Assembly: GCA_014240065.1 (NCBI GenBank)
Contig: JAAZXR010000050.1
Coordinates: 1-32,137 of the forward strand
Length of the DNA stretch: 32,137 nt
Source of the DNA: Myxococcales bacterium
GTDB taxonomy: Bacteria; Myxococcota_A; Polyangia; Nannocystales; Nannocystaceae
Direction of reading: 5' to 3'
Position numbers and translations under genes: made by a program. The notes under the pieces are model-generated. The model worked only from the letters and a program-made list of their open reading frames with translations, did not search any database and had not been told where the DNA came from. Shown in pieces: positions 9,027-18,001 of the stretch (position 1 is the first letter of the stretch; each line of letters opens with the position of its first letter).

Positions 9027-9027
9027 G

Positions 9028-9651
9028 CTACACCTCTCCAACCAACGACGCGCGGACGAGGAGTTCATAGGTCATGCGCGCGGTCGCCCCCCACAGTGGG
9101 GGATCGTGGATATCGAACTCGTGGAGCCGATACTCGCGTCCCCTCCACCGACGAGTGTCGGCCACGCGATGGAGACTCGGATCGCACAGCTCGCTCAACG
9201 ATGGCGTGAGGATCTTCGCTACTTCAGCGCTGCAAGCAGATGGCTCCCACGTTGAGACGAGGCGCCCGACAAATGGCACGATGAAAAAACCGGTCGGAGT
9301 CGGCACCGGCTCGAGGCGCCCGAGGACCTGCACGCTCCCGCGGTCTAGCCCGATCTCTTCGTGGCTCTCGCGCAAGGCCGTGTCGAGCAGATCCCGGTCC
9401 TCAGGCTCACGCTTTCCTCCGGGGAAGGCCAGCTGTCCCGCGTGGGTGTTGAGGCCCTGCGCGCGCTGAATCAGCAGCAGGCGCTCCCCACGAGCGTCGA
9501 CCTCCGGCAGGATCAAGGCGAGCACCGCGGCGTGTTGGAACGACCCGGAATCGGGGAGCGGCGCTCCGACTAGATCGAGTCTCCTCCCAAGATCTTCAGG
9601 AAACGCGACCGGCTTCGTTCCTTCGCTTCGCAACGAGGGAGAGTGTCGCAC
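9028..9651 (-). CDS. Nudix hydrolase, CoA-pyrophosphatase type
   Basis: 207 residues. The Nudix signature is complete: FPGGKREPED then ALRESHEEIGLD, with the REx2EE catalytic core that binds magnesium. The preceding stretch LLIQRAQGLNTHAGQLAFPGG is the extra motif of the NudL/NUDT7 group, which cleaves coenzyme A and its derivatives to phosphopantetheine and adenosine 3',5'-bisphosphate. Start is GTG 9651; no ATG lies nearby. Its stop is one base from the chosen queG start, so the two are probably co-transcribed. It is divergent from the membrane-protein gene at 9740, leaving an 88-base shared promoter region. Confidence 0.88.
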   Translation of the reverse strand: MRHSPSLRSEGTKPVAFPEDLGRRLDLVGAPLPDSGSFQHAAVLALILPEVDARGERLLLIQRAQGLNTHAGQLAFPGGKREPEDRDLLDTALRESHEEIGLDRGSVQVLGRLEPVPTPTGFFIVPFVGRLVSTWEPSACSAEVAKILTPSLSELCDPSLHRVADTRRWRGREYRLHEFDIHDPPLWGATARMTYELLVRASLVGEV

Positions 9652-9739
9652 ACCGCGACTACCGCATGGTCGTGTCCCACCGGGCGTCGTTTTGAGTCAA
9701 CGCCATGCCCCGGCGGCGCCGACGTGCTAGTTTCTTCAC
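9652..9739. promoter_or_regulatory. Divergent intergenic region
   Basis: 88 bases between two divergent starts (Nudix on -, membrane protein on +). It must hold promoters for one or both sides, but I cannot pick convincing -35/-10 pairs by eye. Confidence 0.3.
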
Positions 9740-10351
9740 ATGCGGCGCGAACTACGCCCTCTCCCTCTCGTCGAGGCGACGCACAGCAACATCGACGCTG
9801 CGATCGGTGGGCTGTGGTCCGTGCCCCTCGTCCTCAGTTGCCTCGCGGCCACGTACGGACTTGGCCATCACGCCGGCAGCGCCCCTGTCCACGCGGCCGA
9901 GGTTCCGGGCGCCGACCTGCTCGGCCTCGGCGAGCTGCTCGAGCGCATCATCTCGCTGCTCAGCCGCGGCGGGGCGATCTTCGCGCTCATCGTGAGCGTC
10001 GGCTTCATCGCTACATGGGCGGTGTGCCATCTCCGGTCACCACGCGCGAACTCGACCGCGACCCCGCGGGTTTTGCCCTTCGTCGCGCTGTGTTGCAGCG
10101 CGGTGCCGGTCGCGCTGACACTCGTCGCCGTCGCCACCCGGTTCTTTCCCGGCGCCCTCCCTTTAACCCTGAAGATCTTTGGCGTCTCGGTGATCGCCGG
10201 CGCCGTCAGCTGGACGCTGAGCGTCCTGGCCATCTTCGTCGGTGGCGACCGCCAAGATTTACGTCGCGCCCGACGAGCCGTGCTGCTCTCCGGTGCGCCC
10301 TGGTACGCCCTGACGCTCTACCTCGCCTCGCTCATGGGCGCGTCCGTCTGA
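9740..10351 (+). CDS. Small integral membrane protein, unknown family
   Basis: 203 residues, starting at ATG 9740. I do not recognise the family. Hydrophobic segments appear at about 23-50, 76-95, 109-133, 140-167 and 180-202, suggesting four to five membrane helices. Loops are short and there are no motifs pointing to a substrate. It is the only plus-strand gene between 7.9 and 32 kb. Its 3' end overlaps the convergent lipoprotein gene by 34 bases. Confidence 0.65.
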   Translation: MRRELRPLPLVEATHSNIDAAIGGLWSVPLVLSCLAATYGLGHHAGSAPVHAAEVPGADLLGLGELLERIISLLSRGGAIFALIVSVGFIATWAVCHLRSPRANSTATPRVLPFVALCCSAVPVALTLVAVATRFFPGALPLTLKIFGVSVIAGAVSWTLSVLAIFVGGDRQDLRRARRAVLLSGAPWYALTLYLASLMGASV

Positions 10352-10764
10352 GGGGCTGACTCCTCAGCGGCCGTGGTCGGCGAGCCCAGCTGCGAGGACA
10401 TCGCGAGCGCCCGCGGCTCCGCAGGATCCAGCGCGAGGGCCCGCGCCAACGCCAGGTCACCCGATTCGACGTCACCGATGGCGTAGGACGCTTCGGCGCA
10501 CGAAACCCAGAGCAGGGCCTCATCGGGATCGAGGGCCGCCGCGCGACGGAAGTGAAGTTGGGCCTCCGCGGGACGGGCGGGCAGCGCCTCCATCGCGAGC
10601 AGCCCCCGCAGGTACGCCTCGTATGCCGCCGACGGCGCGTTGGGTGTGCGCACCAGGGCCCCGTCGACAACGTGAAGGTCGCGGGCCGCTCGCGGAGACG
10701 CGCAGCCCGCCGTGACCGTCATGACCACCATCAGCGCCCCTCTCCACGATCGGCCGAGGCTCAC
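10318..10764 (-). CDS. TPR-like lipoprotein
   Basis: 148 residues. Residues 1-20 are a lipoprotein signal with lipobox TAGC (Cys21). The mature part has about two and a half TPR-like helical repeats ([20 protein letters not shown] and [19 protein letters not shown]), so it is probably a small protein-binding lipoprotein. Start GTG 10764 overlaps the stop of the upstream carboxylase gene (GTGA), which argues for co-translation, though no functional link to the carboxylase is evident. Its 3' end overlaps the convergent membrane-protein gene. Confidence 0.75.
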   Translation of the reverse strand: MSLGRSWRGALMVVMTVTAGCASPRAARDLHVVDGALVRTPNAPSAAYEAYLRGLLAMEALPARPAEAQLHFRRAAALDPDEALLWVSCAEASYAIGDVESGDLALARALALDPAEPRALAMSSQLGSPTTAAEESAPQTDAPMSEAR

Positions 10765-12374
10765 AGGGGGATGTTCCCGTGTTTCTTCTTGGGGTTGACC
10801 TGCCGTTTGTTCCGCAACAGCCGCAAGGACCTGCTGATCTCACGACGCGTCTCCTCGGGCTCGATGACGCGATCGATGAAGCCCTGCTCTGCCGCCTTGT
10901 ACGGGCTCGCGAACAGCTCCCTGTACTCTTGGGTCAGCTTCGCGCGCAGGGCGTCAGGATCGTCGGCCGCCATGATCTCTCTTCGGTAGATAATGTTGAC
11001 GGCTCCATCTGCGCCCATCACCGCGATCTCTGCGGTCGGATACGCGAGGTTGATGTCTCCGCGGATATGCTTGCTCGCCATGACGTCGTAGGCCCCTCCA
11101 TAAGCCTTGCGCGTCACCAAGGTGATCTTCGGGACGGTCGCCTCCGTAAACGCGTAGAGGAGCTTCGCCCCGTGTCGAATAATGCCGCCGTGTTCTTGAT
11201 CTGTTCCGGGCAAGAAGCCGGGGACATCAACCAGCGTCAACAGCGGGACGTTAAACGCGTCACACATCCGCACGAACCGGGCGGCCTTCACCGACGCGTC
11301 GATGTCCAAGCAGCCGGCCAGGACGAGCGGCTGGTTGGCGACGACGCCGACAGGCGCCCCATCGACTCGGATGAAGCCGATCACCATATTCTTCGCGAAG
11401 TGCTCTTGGACCTCCAAGAAGCGCTCATCGTCCGCGACCCCCTTCACGATCTCTCGGATGTCGTAGGGCTTCGACGGATCGAGCGGCACCAGCCCCCGAA
11501 GCCCCTCACAGTCGCGGTCGCCGGGATCGGTCGTGGCCTGGCGCGGAGGATCCTCCATATTGTTCGAGGGGAGGTAGGCCAGCAGCTCGCGCGTCATGGC
11601 CATCGCCGCGGCCTCGTCTGGGCACGCGAAGTGTGCCACGCCGCTCTTTCCGTTGTGTGCCATCGCGCCGCCGAGCGCCTCTTTCGTGACCTCCTCGTGC
11701 GTCACCGTCTTGATGACGTCTGGCCCGGTGATGAACATGTAGCTCGTTTCTTGAACCATCAACGTGATGTCGGTGATGGCCGGTGAATACACGGCGCCCC
11801 CGGCGCACGGACCCAGGACCACCGAGAGCTGCGGCACGACACCAGAGGCGAGCACGTTGCGCTTAAAGATCTCGGCGTAGCCAGCGAGGCTCGCGACCCC
11901 CTCCTGGATCCGCGCACCTCCCGAGTCATTAAGACCGATCACGGGAGCACCAACCTCCATCGCCTTGTCCATGATCTTGCAAATTTTCATGGCGTGCGCC
12001 CAGCCCAGGCTCCCGCCGAAGACGGTCGGCCGCTGCGCGAACACAAACACCGGCCGTCCATGAACTAAGCCGTGGCCTGTGACGACCCCGTCCCCATAGG
12101 GTTGTTTGTCGAGCATCCCGAAGTCCGCGCATGGGCTCGTCACGAACTGATCGAACTCCGTGAACGATCCCGGGTCGAGCAGCGCGTGAATGCGTTCGTG
12201 CGCTGTGGCCCGGCCGGTCGCCTCCACGCGCTCCGCCGACGCCTTCGACTTCGCCCGGATGGCGTCGAGCGTGGTCGCATCGGCGTCGAAGGCCCGCGGT
12301 CCCGCCCCCATCTCTCCGAGCGCTACGCGCCGCGCCAATTCTTCTCGTGGGTTCTTGGTCGATTTGTCGGCCAT
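10761..12374 (-). CDS. Biotin-dependent acyl-CoA carboxylase, carboxyltransferase subunit (propionyl-CoA type)
   Basis: Carboxyltransferase subunit that moves CO2 from carboxybiotin to acyl-CoA, most likely propionyl-CoA to (S)-methylmalonyl-CoA. From ATG 12374 it is 537 residues, a normal PccB length. Both crotonase-like halves are present: the first has GGARIQEGV and [15 protein letters not shown], the second has [27 protein letters not shown] and [15 protein letters not shown]. The ending KKKHGNIPL is typical of the family. A GTG at 12401 would add nine residues but has no better ribosome site. No biotin carboxylase or biotin carrier gene is in the window, so the partner must be elsewhere. 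It lies 82 bases downstream of hisB on the same strand. Confidence 0.93.
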   Translation of the reverse strand: MADKSTKNPREELARRVALGEMGAGPRAFDADATTLDAIRAKSKASAERVEATGRATAHERIHALLDPGSFTEFDQFVTSPCADFGMLDKQPYGDGVVTGHGLVHGRPVFVFAQRPTVFGGSLGWAHAMKICKIMDKAMEVGAPVIGLNDSGGARIQEGVASLAGYAEIFKRNVLASGVVPQLSVVLGPCAGGAVYSPAITDITLMVQETSYMFITGPDVIKTVTHEEVTKEALGGAMAHNGKSGVAHFACPDEAAAMAMTRELLAYLPSNNMEDPPRQATTDPGDRDCEGLRGLVPLDPSKPYDIREIVKGVADDERFLEVQEHFAKNMVIGFIRVDGAPVGVVANQPLVLAGCLDIDASVKAARFVRMCDAFNVPLLTLVDVPGFLPGTDQEHGGIIRHGAKLLYAFTEATVPKITLVTRKAYGGAYDVMASKHIRGDINLAYPTAEIAVMGADGAVNIIYRREIMAADDPDALRAKLTQEYRELFASPYKAAEQGFIDRVIEPEETRREISRSLRLLRNKRQVNPKKKHGNIPL

Positions 12375-12456
12375 CGCCGGGACTCTAGCAAGAGCCCCCA
12401 CGTTGGTGAACGCCGACGACCACAGAACTCGCCTCGATCGGGCAAACTCGGCCGGA

Positions 12457-13068
12457 TTAGAGCGTGCCCTTGGTGGAGGGGACCGAGCCCGCGCTCGCCG
12501 CGTCTCGCGCGCAGGCCATCCTCAGCGCCTTCGCGACGGCCTTAAATGTCGCCTCTACCACGTGATGGGCGTTCCCACCGCTGCGCTGTCGGATGTGCAA
12601 ATTCATGCGCCCCTGCACGCTCAACGCCTGAAAGAACTCGCGCACCAAATCGCAGTCGAAGGTGCCGATCCACTTCCCTTCGATGGCTGGCAGTTCAAAG
12701 ACCAGGTACGGGCGGCCGCCGAGGTCGATCGACACGTCCACCAGGGTCTCATCCATGCACAGCGAGAAGTGGCCGTACCGGTAGATCCCTGAACGATCAC
12801 CGAGCGCCTCGTCGATCGCGCTCCCGAGGACCAAGCCCACATCCTCCACGGTGTGGTGACCGTCGATCTCCACGTCTCCCGCAGCCGTCACCGTGAGGCC
12901 CATCGCGCCGTGCTTGCCGAGCGCCTCGAGCATATGTGTCAAGAACGGCACCGGCGTCTCGATCTTCGGGGGACGAGGCGCGTCTCCGGGCAAGACCAGC
13001 TCCACCACGATTTGCGTCTCCTTCGTATCTCGCGCGACGCGGGCGCCTCGGTGCTCATGGCTCGTCAT
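12457..13068 (-). CDS. hisB: Imidazoleglycerol-phosphate dehydratase
   Basis: 203 residues, the monofunctional form without the N-terminal phosphatase. It dehydrates imidazoleglycerol phosphate to imidazole-acetol phosphate in histidine synthesis. The manganese-binding His motifs are visible: [23 protein letters not shown], and [14 protein letters not shown] near the end. The start ATG 13068 overlaps the J-domain gene stop (ATGA), with GAGAGG six bases upstream. No other his gene is nearby; being translationally coupled behind a dnaK and J-protein pair is unusual. Confidence 0.95.
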   Translation of the reverse strand: MTSHEHRGARVARDTKETQIVVELVLPGDAPRPPKIETPVPFLTHMLEALGKHGAMGLTVTAAGDVEIDGHHTVEDVGLVLGSAIDEALGDRSGIYRYGHFSLCMDETLVDVSIDLGGRPYLVFELPAIEGKWIGTFDCDLVREFFQALSVQGRMNLHIRQRSGGNAHHVVEATFKAVAKALRMACARDAASAGSVPSTKGTL

Positions 13069-13583
13069 TTGGGGCCTCTCGAGCGAACCATGCGCCGAAC
13101 TGCCTCCGTGTGCAAGTCCTTGAGGACGTCCGCGTGCTCAACGCTGAGCCCCAACTCCGCGTCGATGGCGGCGCCTTGCCAGTCCTCTGCGTCAAACTTT
13201 TTCTTCGCCGCGTTGAGGTAGACACGGGCGAACGAGCTCGTGAGCGCGCGCGCGTCGCCGGTGAGTCGACGCGCCCGTATGTCCGGGTCGAGACGCGTCG
13301 CCCCCACCCGGAGGCCTTCGTCGTAGGCCACCCGAAGCTCGGGATCAACAAGCACCCGATACGCCTCTGTCATGCGCTTGTAGACCGCGTAGATCTTTGA
13401 GCGATCGCCGTCGAATGCTGCGCCCAAGAATCGGTCGGGGTGGTAGCGCTGCGCGCACTTATGGAACTGAGCGCGCACCTCAATATAGTCGACGCTCGAA
13501 TCCAAGCGCAGGATCGCGTAGTAGTCGAGCGCTTCGAGGTTGGATGCGAGCTGCTCAAAGTCTTCTGGTAGTTGTTTCGCCAC
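13065..13583 (-). CDS. J-domain co-chaperone-like protein
   Basis: 172 residues. A J domain spans about 18-86 with the Hsp70-stimulating HPD motif at 48-50 (YHPDRF). The usual G/F, zinc-finger and C-terminal DnaJ domains are absent. The remaining 85 residues look like a short TPR-type helical pair (VYLNAAKKKFDAEDWQGAAID). Start is GTG 13583 with GGAGG five bases upstream. It follows the short dnaK by 38 bases and overlaps hisB by four, so it probably serves the neighbouring Hsp70 as a dedicated partner. Confidence 0.88.
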   Translation of the reverse strand: MAKQLPEDFEQLASNLEALDYYAILRLDSSVDYIEVRAQFHKCAQRYHPDRFLGAAFDGDRSKIYAVYKRMTEAYRVLVDPELRVAYDEGLRVGATRLDPDIRARRLTGDARALTSSFARVYLNAAKKKFDAEDWQGAAIDAELGLSVEHADVLKDLHTEAVRRMVRSRGPK

Positions 13584-13596
13584 ACCCGCCTCCTAG

Positions 13597-13624
13597 ATCA
13601 CCGCCCACATCACCGCCCACATCA
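13597..13624. repeat. Short tandem repeat between dnaK and J-domain genes
   Basis: Two perfect copies of the 12-mer ATCACCGCCCAC (13597-13608, 13609-13620) and the start of a third that runs into the dnaK stop codon. It lies in the 38-base gap. Probably a slippage product; no function is evident. Confidence 0.6.
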
Positions 13625-15265
13625 CCGCCGCACGACGCTGCCCTCATGACCATCTTCACCGAGTAGACCCTCCGACTCTGCCTTTGAGATCATCGCGTCC
13701 ACGTCCTCGGGGCTCATACCGCCGAGCACCTTCATCGTCGCGGTCTGCTCTTGGCCCGTCTGGCTGTCGAGCGCGCGCACCTCGAGGAGGCCGTCGGTGT
13801 TGATCTCAAACGTCACCGAGACAGAGATCTCTCCCCGCCGCGCGGGCCGAATCCCCGAGAGCAAGACTTCACCGAGCTTGGTGTTGTCATCGAAGGATGG
13901 AGACTCCCCTTGGCACACCTCAATCCGCACATACTTTTGATTGTCTACCGTGGTCGTAAACAGGCGCGTCTGCTCCACCGGCACCACCGAATTCCGCTCG
14001 ATGATGCGATCCACGTGACCGCCCAACGTCCGGACCCCCAAGCTCCGCGGGGTGACATCAAGCAAGACCGCGGTCGCGTTCATACTCGGCGCAGACACCC
14101 CCCCATCGGCCATCGGCACCAACAGGCCGACGAGCGCCGCCCCTTGAATGGCCGCGCCGACCGCCACCACCGACATGGGGTTGATCGACGTCTGCGGCGG
14201 TCGATTGAAGACCGCCCGCACCGTCTCTCGCACGATGGGAATTCGCGTCGTGCCCCCAACGAGCACGATCTCGTCAATCTGCTCGGCTCGAATCCCCGCG
14301 ATCTTCATGGCCTCCTCGCACACCGGGATGGTCCGGTTCACGATAGGACCGATCAGGTCGCGCAGCGACGTCTCCGTGAGGGAGAAGTTGAGGCTCTTCC
14401 CCTGATCGGGCAGCACCCCTTCGATAAACCGAGAGACCTGGGCGGTCTCGCTGAGCTCGATCTTCAGCTCCTCGGCGACGGAGCGCAGCCGCGCCCGAGC
14501 CACCGGGTGTTCCCGCAGGTCGATCCCGTGCTCCTCGTTGAATTGCTCGATCATGGCCCCCAAGATTGCCTCGTCGAGGTCGTCTCCCCCGAGAAACATC
14601 TCGCCAGAGGTGGCGAGCACCTCAAACACATTCTGGGTGATCTCGAGGATCGTGACGTCGAAGGTGCCTCCGCCGAAGTCGTAGACGGCGATGCGACGAT
14701 CCATGTCCTCGATATAGCCGTAGGCGAGCGCCGCCGCCGTCGGCTCGTTGATGATGCGGATGACCTCAAGTCCCGCGAGCCGCGCCGAAATTCGCGTCGC
14801 GCTGCGCTGCGAATCCGTAAAATTGGCGGGCACGGAGATCACACACTTTCGAATCCGCTGGCCAAGCGCCTCCTCCGCCATCTTCCGCAGATACTTCAGC
14901 ACGTAGGACGAGACCTCGACGGCGCTGAGCTTCCGGCTGCCAAAGCCCACCATCACGGACTCATTGCGCCCCTCAAAGATCTTGTAGGGGACCGTCTCGA
15001 TCATCTTCGTGACTTCGGGCGAGGAGAAACGACGACCGATCAGGCGCTTCGCGCTGTAGATCGCGTTCACAGGATCTAGAATTCGCTCCCGTTTCGCCTC
15101 CAAGCCGACCGCCATGGAGCCGTCCGCCCGGGCGGCGATCATGGACGGGATGATCCGATCCTCGCCCCGACGTACCACGCTAGCGCTCCCCTCCTGAACG
15201 ACTGCACAGGCCGAGTTCGTGGTCCCCAGATCGATACCCAGCACGAATTGATGATCTTGTGCCAT
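13622..15265 (-). CDS. Short Hsp70/DnaK-family chaperone without a full lid
   Basis: 547 residues from ATG 15265, which has GGAG five bases upstream; the longer reading from 15304 has no support. The nucleotide-binding domain is complete: GIDLGTTNSACAVV (phosphate 1), NEPTAAALAYG, VYDFGGGTFDVTI (phosphate 2) and VGGTTRIPIVRE (adenosine). The interdomain linker region reads TAVLLDVTPRSLG, and the beta-sandwich substrate domain follows (ARRGEISVSVTFEINTDG). Canonical DnaK is about 640 residues; here the chain stops about 30 residues after the beta domain, so most of the helical lid is missing. It may be a specialised Hsp70 with its own J protein downstream; the client is unknown. Confidence 0.92.
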   Translation of the reverse strand: MAQDHQFVLGIDLGTTNSACAVVQEGSASVVRRGEDRIIPSMIAARADGSMAVGLEAKRERILDPVNAIYSAKRLIGRRFSSPEVTKMIETVPYKIFEGRNESVMVGFGSRKLSAVEVSSYVLKYLRKMAEEALGQRIRKCVISVPANFTDSQRSATRISARLAGLEVIRIINEPTAAALAYGYIEDMDRRIAVYDFGGGTFDVTILEITQNVFEVLATSGEMFLGGDDLDEAILGAMIEQFNEEHGIDLREHPVARARLRSVAEELKIELSETAQVSRFIEGVLPDQGKSLNFSLTETSLRDLIGPIVNRTIPVCEEAMKIAGIRAEQIDEIVLVGGTTRIPIVRETVRAVFNRPPQTSINPMSVVAVGAAIQGAALVGLLVPMADGGVSAPSMNATAVLLDVTPRSLGVRTLGGHVDRIIERNSVVPVEQTRLFTTTVDNQKYVRIEVCQGESPSFDDNTKLGEVLLSGIRPARRGEISVSVTFEINTDGLLEVRALDSQTGQEQTATMKVLGGMSPEDVDAMISKAESEGLLGEDGHEGSVVRR

Positions 15266-15285
15266 CGTCACTCCAGGGTACCCCC

Positions 15286-15300
15286 TATCGCGATTATCGC
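15286..15300 (-). promoter_or_regulatory. Candidate -10 element inside a palindrome upstream of dnaK
   Basis: On the minus strand GATAAT (near consensus for a sigma-70 -10) lies inside the perfect 11-base palindrome GCGATAATCGC (15290-15300), about 25 bases before the dnaK start. An operator over the promoter is plausible. No clear -35 element or heat-shock CIRCE repeat is seen. Confidence 0.35.
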
Positions 15301-15402
15301 CCAATGAAGGCCTGAAACCGGCCCGACCTGCGTGCTCCCGGTGCGGCCGCTGCTAGGGGCGCCGCCGTGACAGACGCTCTGACGGGCGGTCCACCACCCG
15401 GG

Positions 15403-15996
15403 CTATAGCGGAGACTCTGGGACGAAGACGATGTCTCCGGGTTCGAGCGGCACGTCTTGCGCCTTCCCAGCGGTGATCTCCTCCAGAGATATCTGGTACG
15501 TCTCCGGACCATCTGGGCCCTTGCGAATGAGTTTCACGCGGCGCGGCGCGGCGACTGGACCGAGGCCGCCCGCCTCGGAGATCGCCTGGACGAGGCTCAG
15601 GCGCTCGACGAACGGGAACGTGCCGGGCTTCGCGACCTCGCCGAGCACAGAGATCTCCACGCTCTTCCGCTCGAGCACGATGACCGTCACGCTGGGGTTC
15701 TTGAGCAGGCCGTCCGCGAGGCGCTCCTCAAGGGCCGCGGTCGCTTCCCCCTGCGTGAGGCCCTCGAGCGTGACGCGCCCGACCAAGGGGAACTCGATGG
15801 TCCCATCTTCTTGGACCTGGAATTGGCCAGACAGCTCCTCCTCATCAAACACCCTCACTTCGAACACGTCGCCCGGCACGAACCGAGGCGCGGACCGGAC
15901 GACGCCCACACCCTCCGGTCGCAGCGGTGGCGATGGAGTCGCGCAAGCCGCCGCGGCGGCCAGGCACGAGACAAAGAAAAAAAGTAGTTTGGACAT
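15403..15996 (-). CDS. Short OPX (Wza-type) polysaccharide export lipoprotein
   Basis: 197 residues, about half the length of enteric Wza. A lipoprotein-like signal ends at Cys18 (AAAC). A polysaccharide-export domain follows (FVPGDVFEVRVFDEEELSG to SVTVIVLE, about 38-105). One SLBB-like domain comes next (ISVLGEVAKPGTF...RLSLVQAISEAGG, about 110-190). The C-terminal amphipathic helix that makes Wza's own outer-membrane pore is absent; the protein ends at DIVFVPESPL. In Myxococcus such short OPX proteins work with a separate outer-membrane porin, and the adjacent barrel gene fits that. It starts three bases after the barrel gene's stop. Confidence 0.87.
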   Translation of the reverse strand: MSKLLFFFVSCLAAAAACATPSPPLRPEGVGVVRSAPRFVPGDVFEVRVFDEEELSGQFQVQEDGTIEFPLVGRVTLEGLTQGEATAALEERLADGLLKNPSVTVIVLERKSVEISVLGEVAKPGTFPFVERLSLVQAISEAGGLGPVAAPRRVKLIRKGPDGPETYQISLEEITAGKAQDVPLEPGDIVFVPESPL

Positions 15997-15999
15997 CGC

Positions 16000-17502
16000 T
16001 CAGTACCTCAGCGCGCCAAACAGCCACGCGATATGCCGCGTGAACTTGCCTGGCGCCACGAAGCCGTTGTTGTAAAGGGTGACAAAATCGGTGTTGTTCA
16101 GTTGAAGGTCATAGCGGGCCACGAGCACGAACATCTTCCCAAACGGCTGCTCAACCTGCGCTGACGCGGCCACCAGTAGATCCGTTCGCTTAAATCCGGG
16201 GGCGGCCTGATATGCGGCGATGACAGGATCTTCGACACCTGGGACCGGGAGCGCGAAGAAGCTGCGCTGCGCAACCGTGAGGCCCGCGCGCATGTCCATC
16301 TTCCACTTAAAGCGCTGCTGGATCCCTAGCGAGCCCCCGAGATCTGAGGCGTAGTTCCCAACGAGGCTGTCTCGAAATCGATAGAATCCGCGCATGCTTA
16401 ATTGAGTCCTCGGCGTGGGGAAATAGGTCAGGGCCGCTTCGAAGTTCGGGCGACTGAAGCCCACGCCGTTGATGTCATTGTAGTAGATCCCCTTGCCGTA
16501 GCCAGCGAGGAGCTCGACGTCGATTTTTTTCGCGATTTGCCCGATAAAACCCGCCTGGACGATGTGATGGTCGGAGTCTTCGTTCCTGCCGACGCCGATC
16601 TCCGTACAACATATGTAGATATTGTTGGTGAAGCGGTACCTGGCGACCAACGCGGAGCGGTCTCGAAAACGCCACTTCAATTCCGCCTTGAGGCCGTTCA
16701 CCGTGCGGTCGCTGGTGTTCTCTTGGCAATCGCCCTCCGACGCGCCTTCGGGGCACGGGTTCGCGTCCAAAAAATACAGCATCTCGGTGATGTAGCCGAG
16801 CTCGAGAACCAACCTCCCACCACCGGGCCGAAGCAGGAAGCGAATCAAGCCGCGATGGTCAAATCGGTTGAGATTATATTCGGCGGTCGACTCGTATTGT
16901 CGCGGCTGACCGAGCACCAAGAACGTCTCGTCAATCCCGAAGCTGAACCGACGTTTGGGGCTCGTGAGGACATGCAAGGTGACGCCTCCACTCGGCTTCC
17001 CCGCCGCGCGAACACTCTCCCTCGAGTTCGTATAAAATCGCCACCCGAAAAATGCCTGAAGGTTGTAGTCCGCCTTGCGCTCACCTCCCTTGAGAGAGGT
17101 GTTCATTCGCTGGTTGATCATGCGGCGATTGCCGATGCTGAGCCACGCAGCTGGCTGGACGAAGACGCTGCCGAATTTGGCACCGACACCGTCGTTGGAG
17201 AAAACATTGGAGTCGTAGCCCACCGCTACGGCCGCGCCGCCGTGAAAGGTCGAGCGCTTACCGACCTTCACGCCGGGACCGTCTTGAGAAATTGGCAGGC
17301 CCACGTACGCGTCGGGTTCACCGGCCTCTGCAAGATTGCTCCAGCCGAGCGCGCAACACAGCAAGACGAGCACGGTGCAGATCCGCCAACCGCTCGACTT
17401 GGCTCTAGCGCTCGGTCCCCCAAGAGAGCTGCAACCGCGCGACGAGCGGAGGGGTTTATCCCGCCGGTAGCGTCCGATCCGATGTCGTGCGTGGAGAGTC
17501 AT
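16000..17502 (-). CDS. Outer-membrane beta-barrel protein, probable polysaccharide porin (Wzp-like)
   Basis: 500 residues. A long, basic N-terminal region leads to a hydrophobic core (CTVLVLLCCALGW) and a cleavage site around AEA-GEPD (about 61), so it is exported. The rest alternates short amphipathic strands and turns rich in Tyr, Phe and Arg (for example FGWRFYTNS, LSMRGFYRFRD, VLVARYDLQLNN) and ends in an aromatic strand HIAWLFGALRY, typical of outer-membrane barrels. A hydrophilic loop has a Cys pair (NPCPEGASEGDCQ) that may form a disulfide. Its pairing with a short OPX gene suggests it is the porin half of a Wzx/Wzy-type exporter, like WzpX/S/B of Myxococcus; this is inferred from layout, not from a domain search. 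Confidence 0.75.
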   Translation of the reverse strand: MTLHARHRIGRYRRDKPLRSSRGCSSLGGPSARAKSSGWRICTVLVLLCCALGWSNLAEAGEPDAYVGLPISQDGPGVKVGKRSTFHGGAAVAVGYDSNVFSNDGVGAKFGSVFVQPAAWLSIGNRRMINQRMNTSLKGGERKADYNLQAFFGWRFYTNSRESVRAAGKPSGGVTLHVLTSPKRRFSFGIDETFLVLGQPRQYESTAEYNLNRFDHRGLIRFLLRPGGGRLVLELGYITEMLYFLDANPCPEGASEGDCQENTSDRTVNGLKAELKWRFRDRSALVARYRFTNNIYICCTEIGVGRNEDSDHHIVQAGFIGQIAKKIDVELLAGYGKGIYYNDINGVGFSRPNFEAALTYFPTPRTQLSMRGFYRFRDSLVGNYASDLGGSLGIQQRFKWKMDMRAGLTVAQRSFFALPVPGVEDPVIAAYQAAPGFKRTDLLVAASAQVEQPFGKMFVLVARYDLQLNNTDFVTLYNNGFVAPGKFTRHIAWLFGALRY

Positions 17503-18001
17503 TCAGAAGAGAGGAGGAAGAGCAGAGAGAGGGCTGCGTCGTGGTTCGACGAAGTGGCAGCGCCGCTGGCCCGCGCGGATCTCCGGGCAAGCAAAGGTGG
17601 GCTCGCGCTTTTGCGCAACCCGAGAAGGATGAGTGGATTCAAGTGCTCGTGTTCGGCTACAAGTTTGCCAGTTCAAGGCTCGTATGACGAAGATGTGGAC
17701 CGTTTGGAACCCCGTCAGTCTTGCGCGGCTCCCCCACCCACACCGGCGTACCCTGTCGCGCCTATCGTCGGATCGTCCCACGAGGGGCGACATCGTCCCT
17801 AAACGGGCAACCTGAACACGGGTGCTGGTCTCGAGCAACCACGGCCGACCGGTCAGCCATGGGACCGTGGACCCAGGCGCACATTCGCGTGTCTCATACC
17901 AAGCCGTGACGGGAGTTCAGCGCCCCTACGGGTCCATGAACGCGCCACCGGCCATCCGAAGCACAGAGCATCACGCGCCGCACAGCGACGCGCGAAAGCG
18001 G
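17503..18001. other. Intergenic region without a supported gene
   Basis: About 500 bases upstream of the barrel/OPX pair and downstream of the exported coiled-coil gene. Open frames here are short and have no protein-like composition. A GC-rich imperfect hairpin lies at 17599-17621 (GGG and GCGC pair with GCGC and CCC around a TTTT loop). An 8-base direct repeat reading GGGACGAT on the minus strand occurs twice near 17775-17800. It should contain the barrel gene's promoter, but I cannot place it. Confidence 0.5.

Noticed and set aside
13751-15079. 442-residue plus-strand open frame across dnaK
   Set aside because: Antisense frame opposite Hsp70 is a well-known artefact; His/Arg-rich composition.
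16402-17802. 466-residue plus-strand open frame across the barrel gene
   Set aside because: It is antisense to a signal-peptide-bearing barrel gene, runs into non-coding DNA, and has an Arg/Ala/Val-rich composition typical of a shadow frame in GC-rich DNA.
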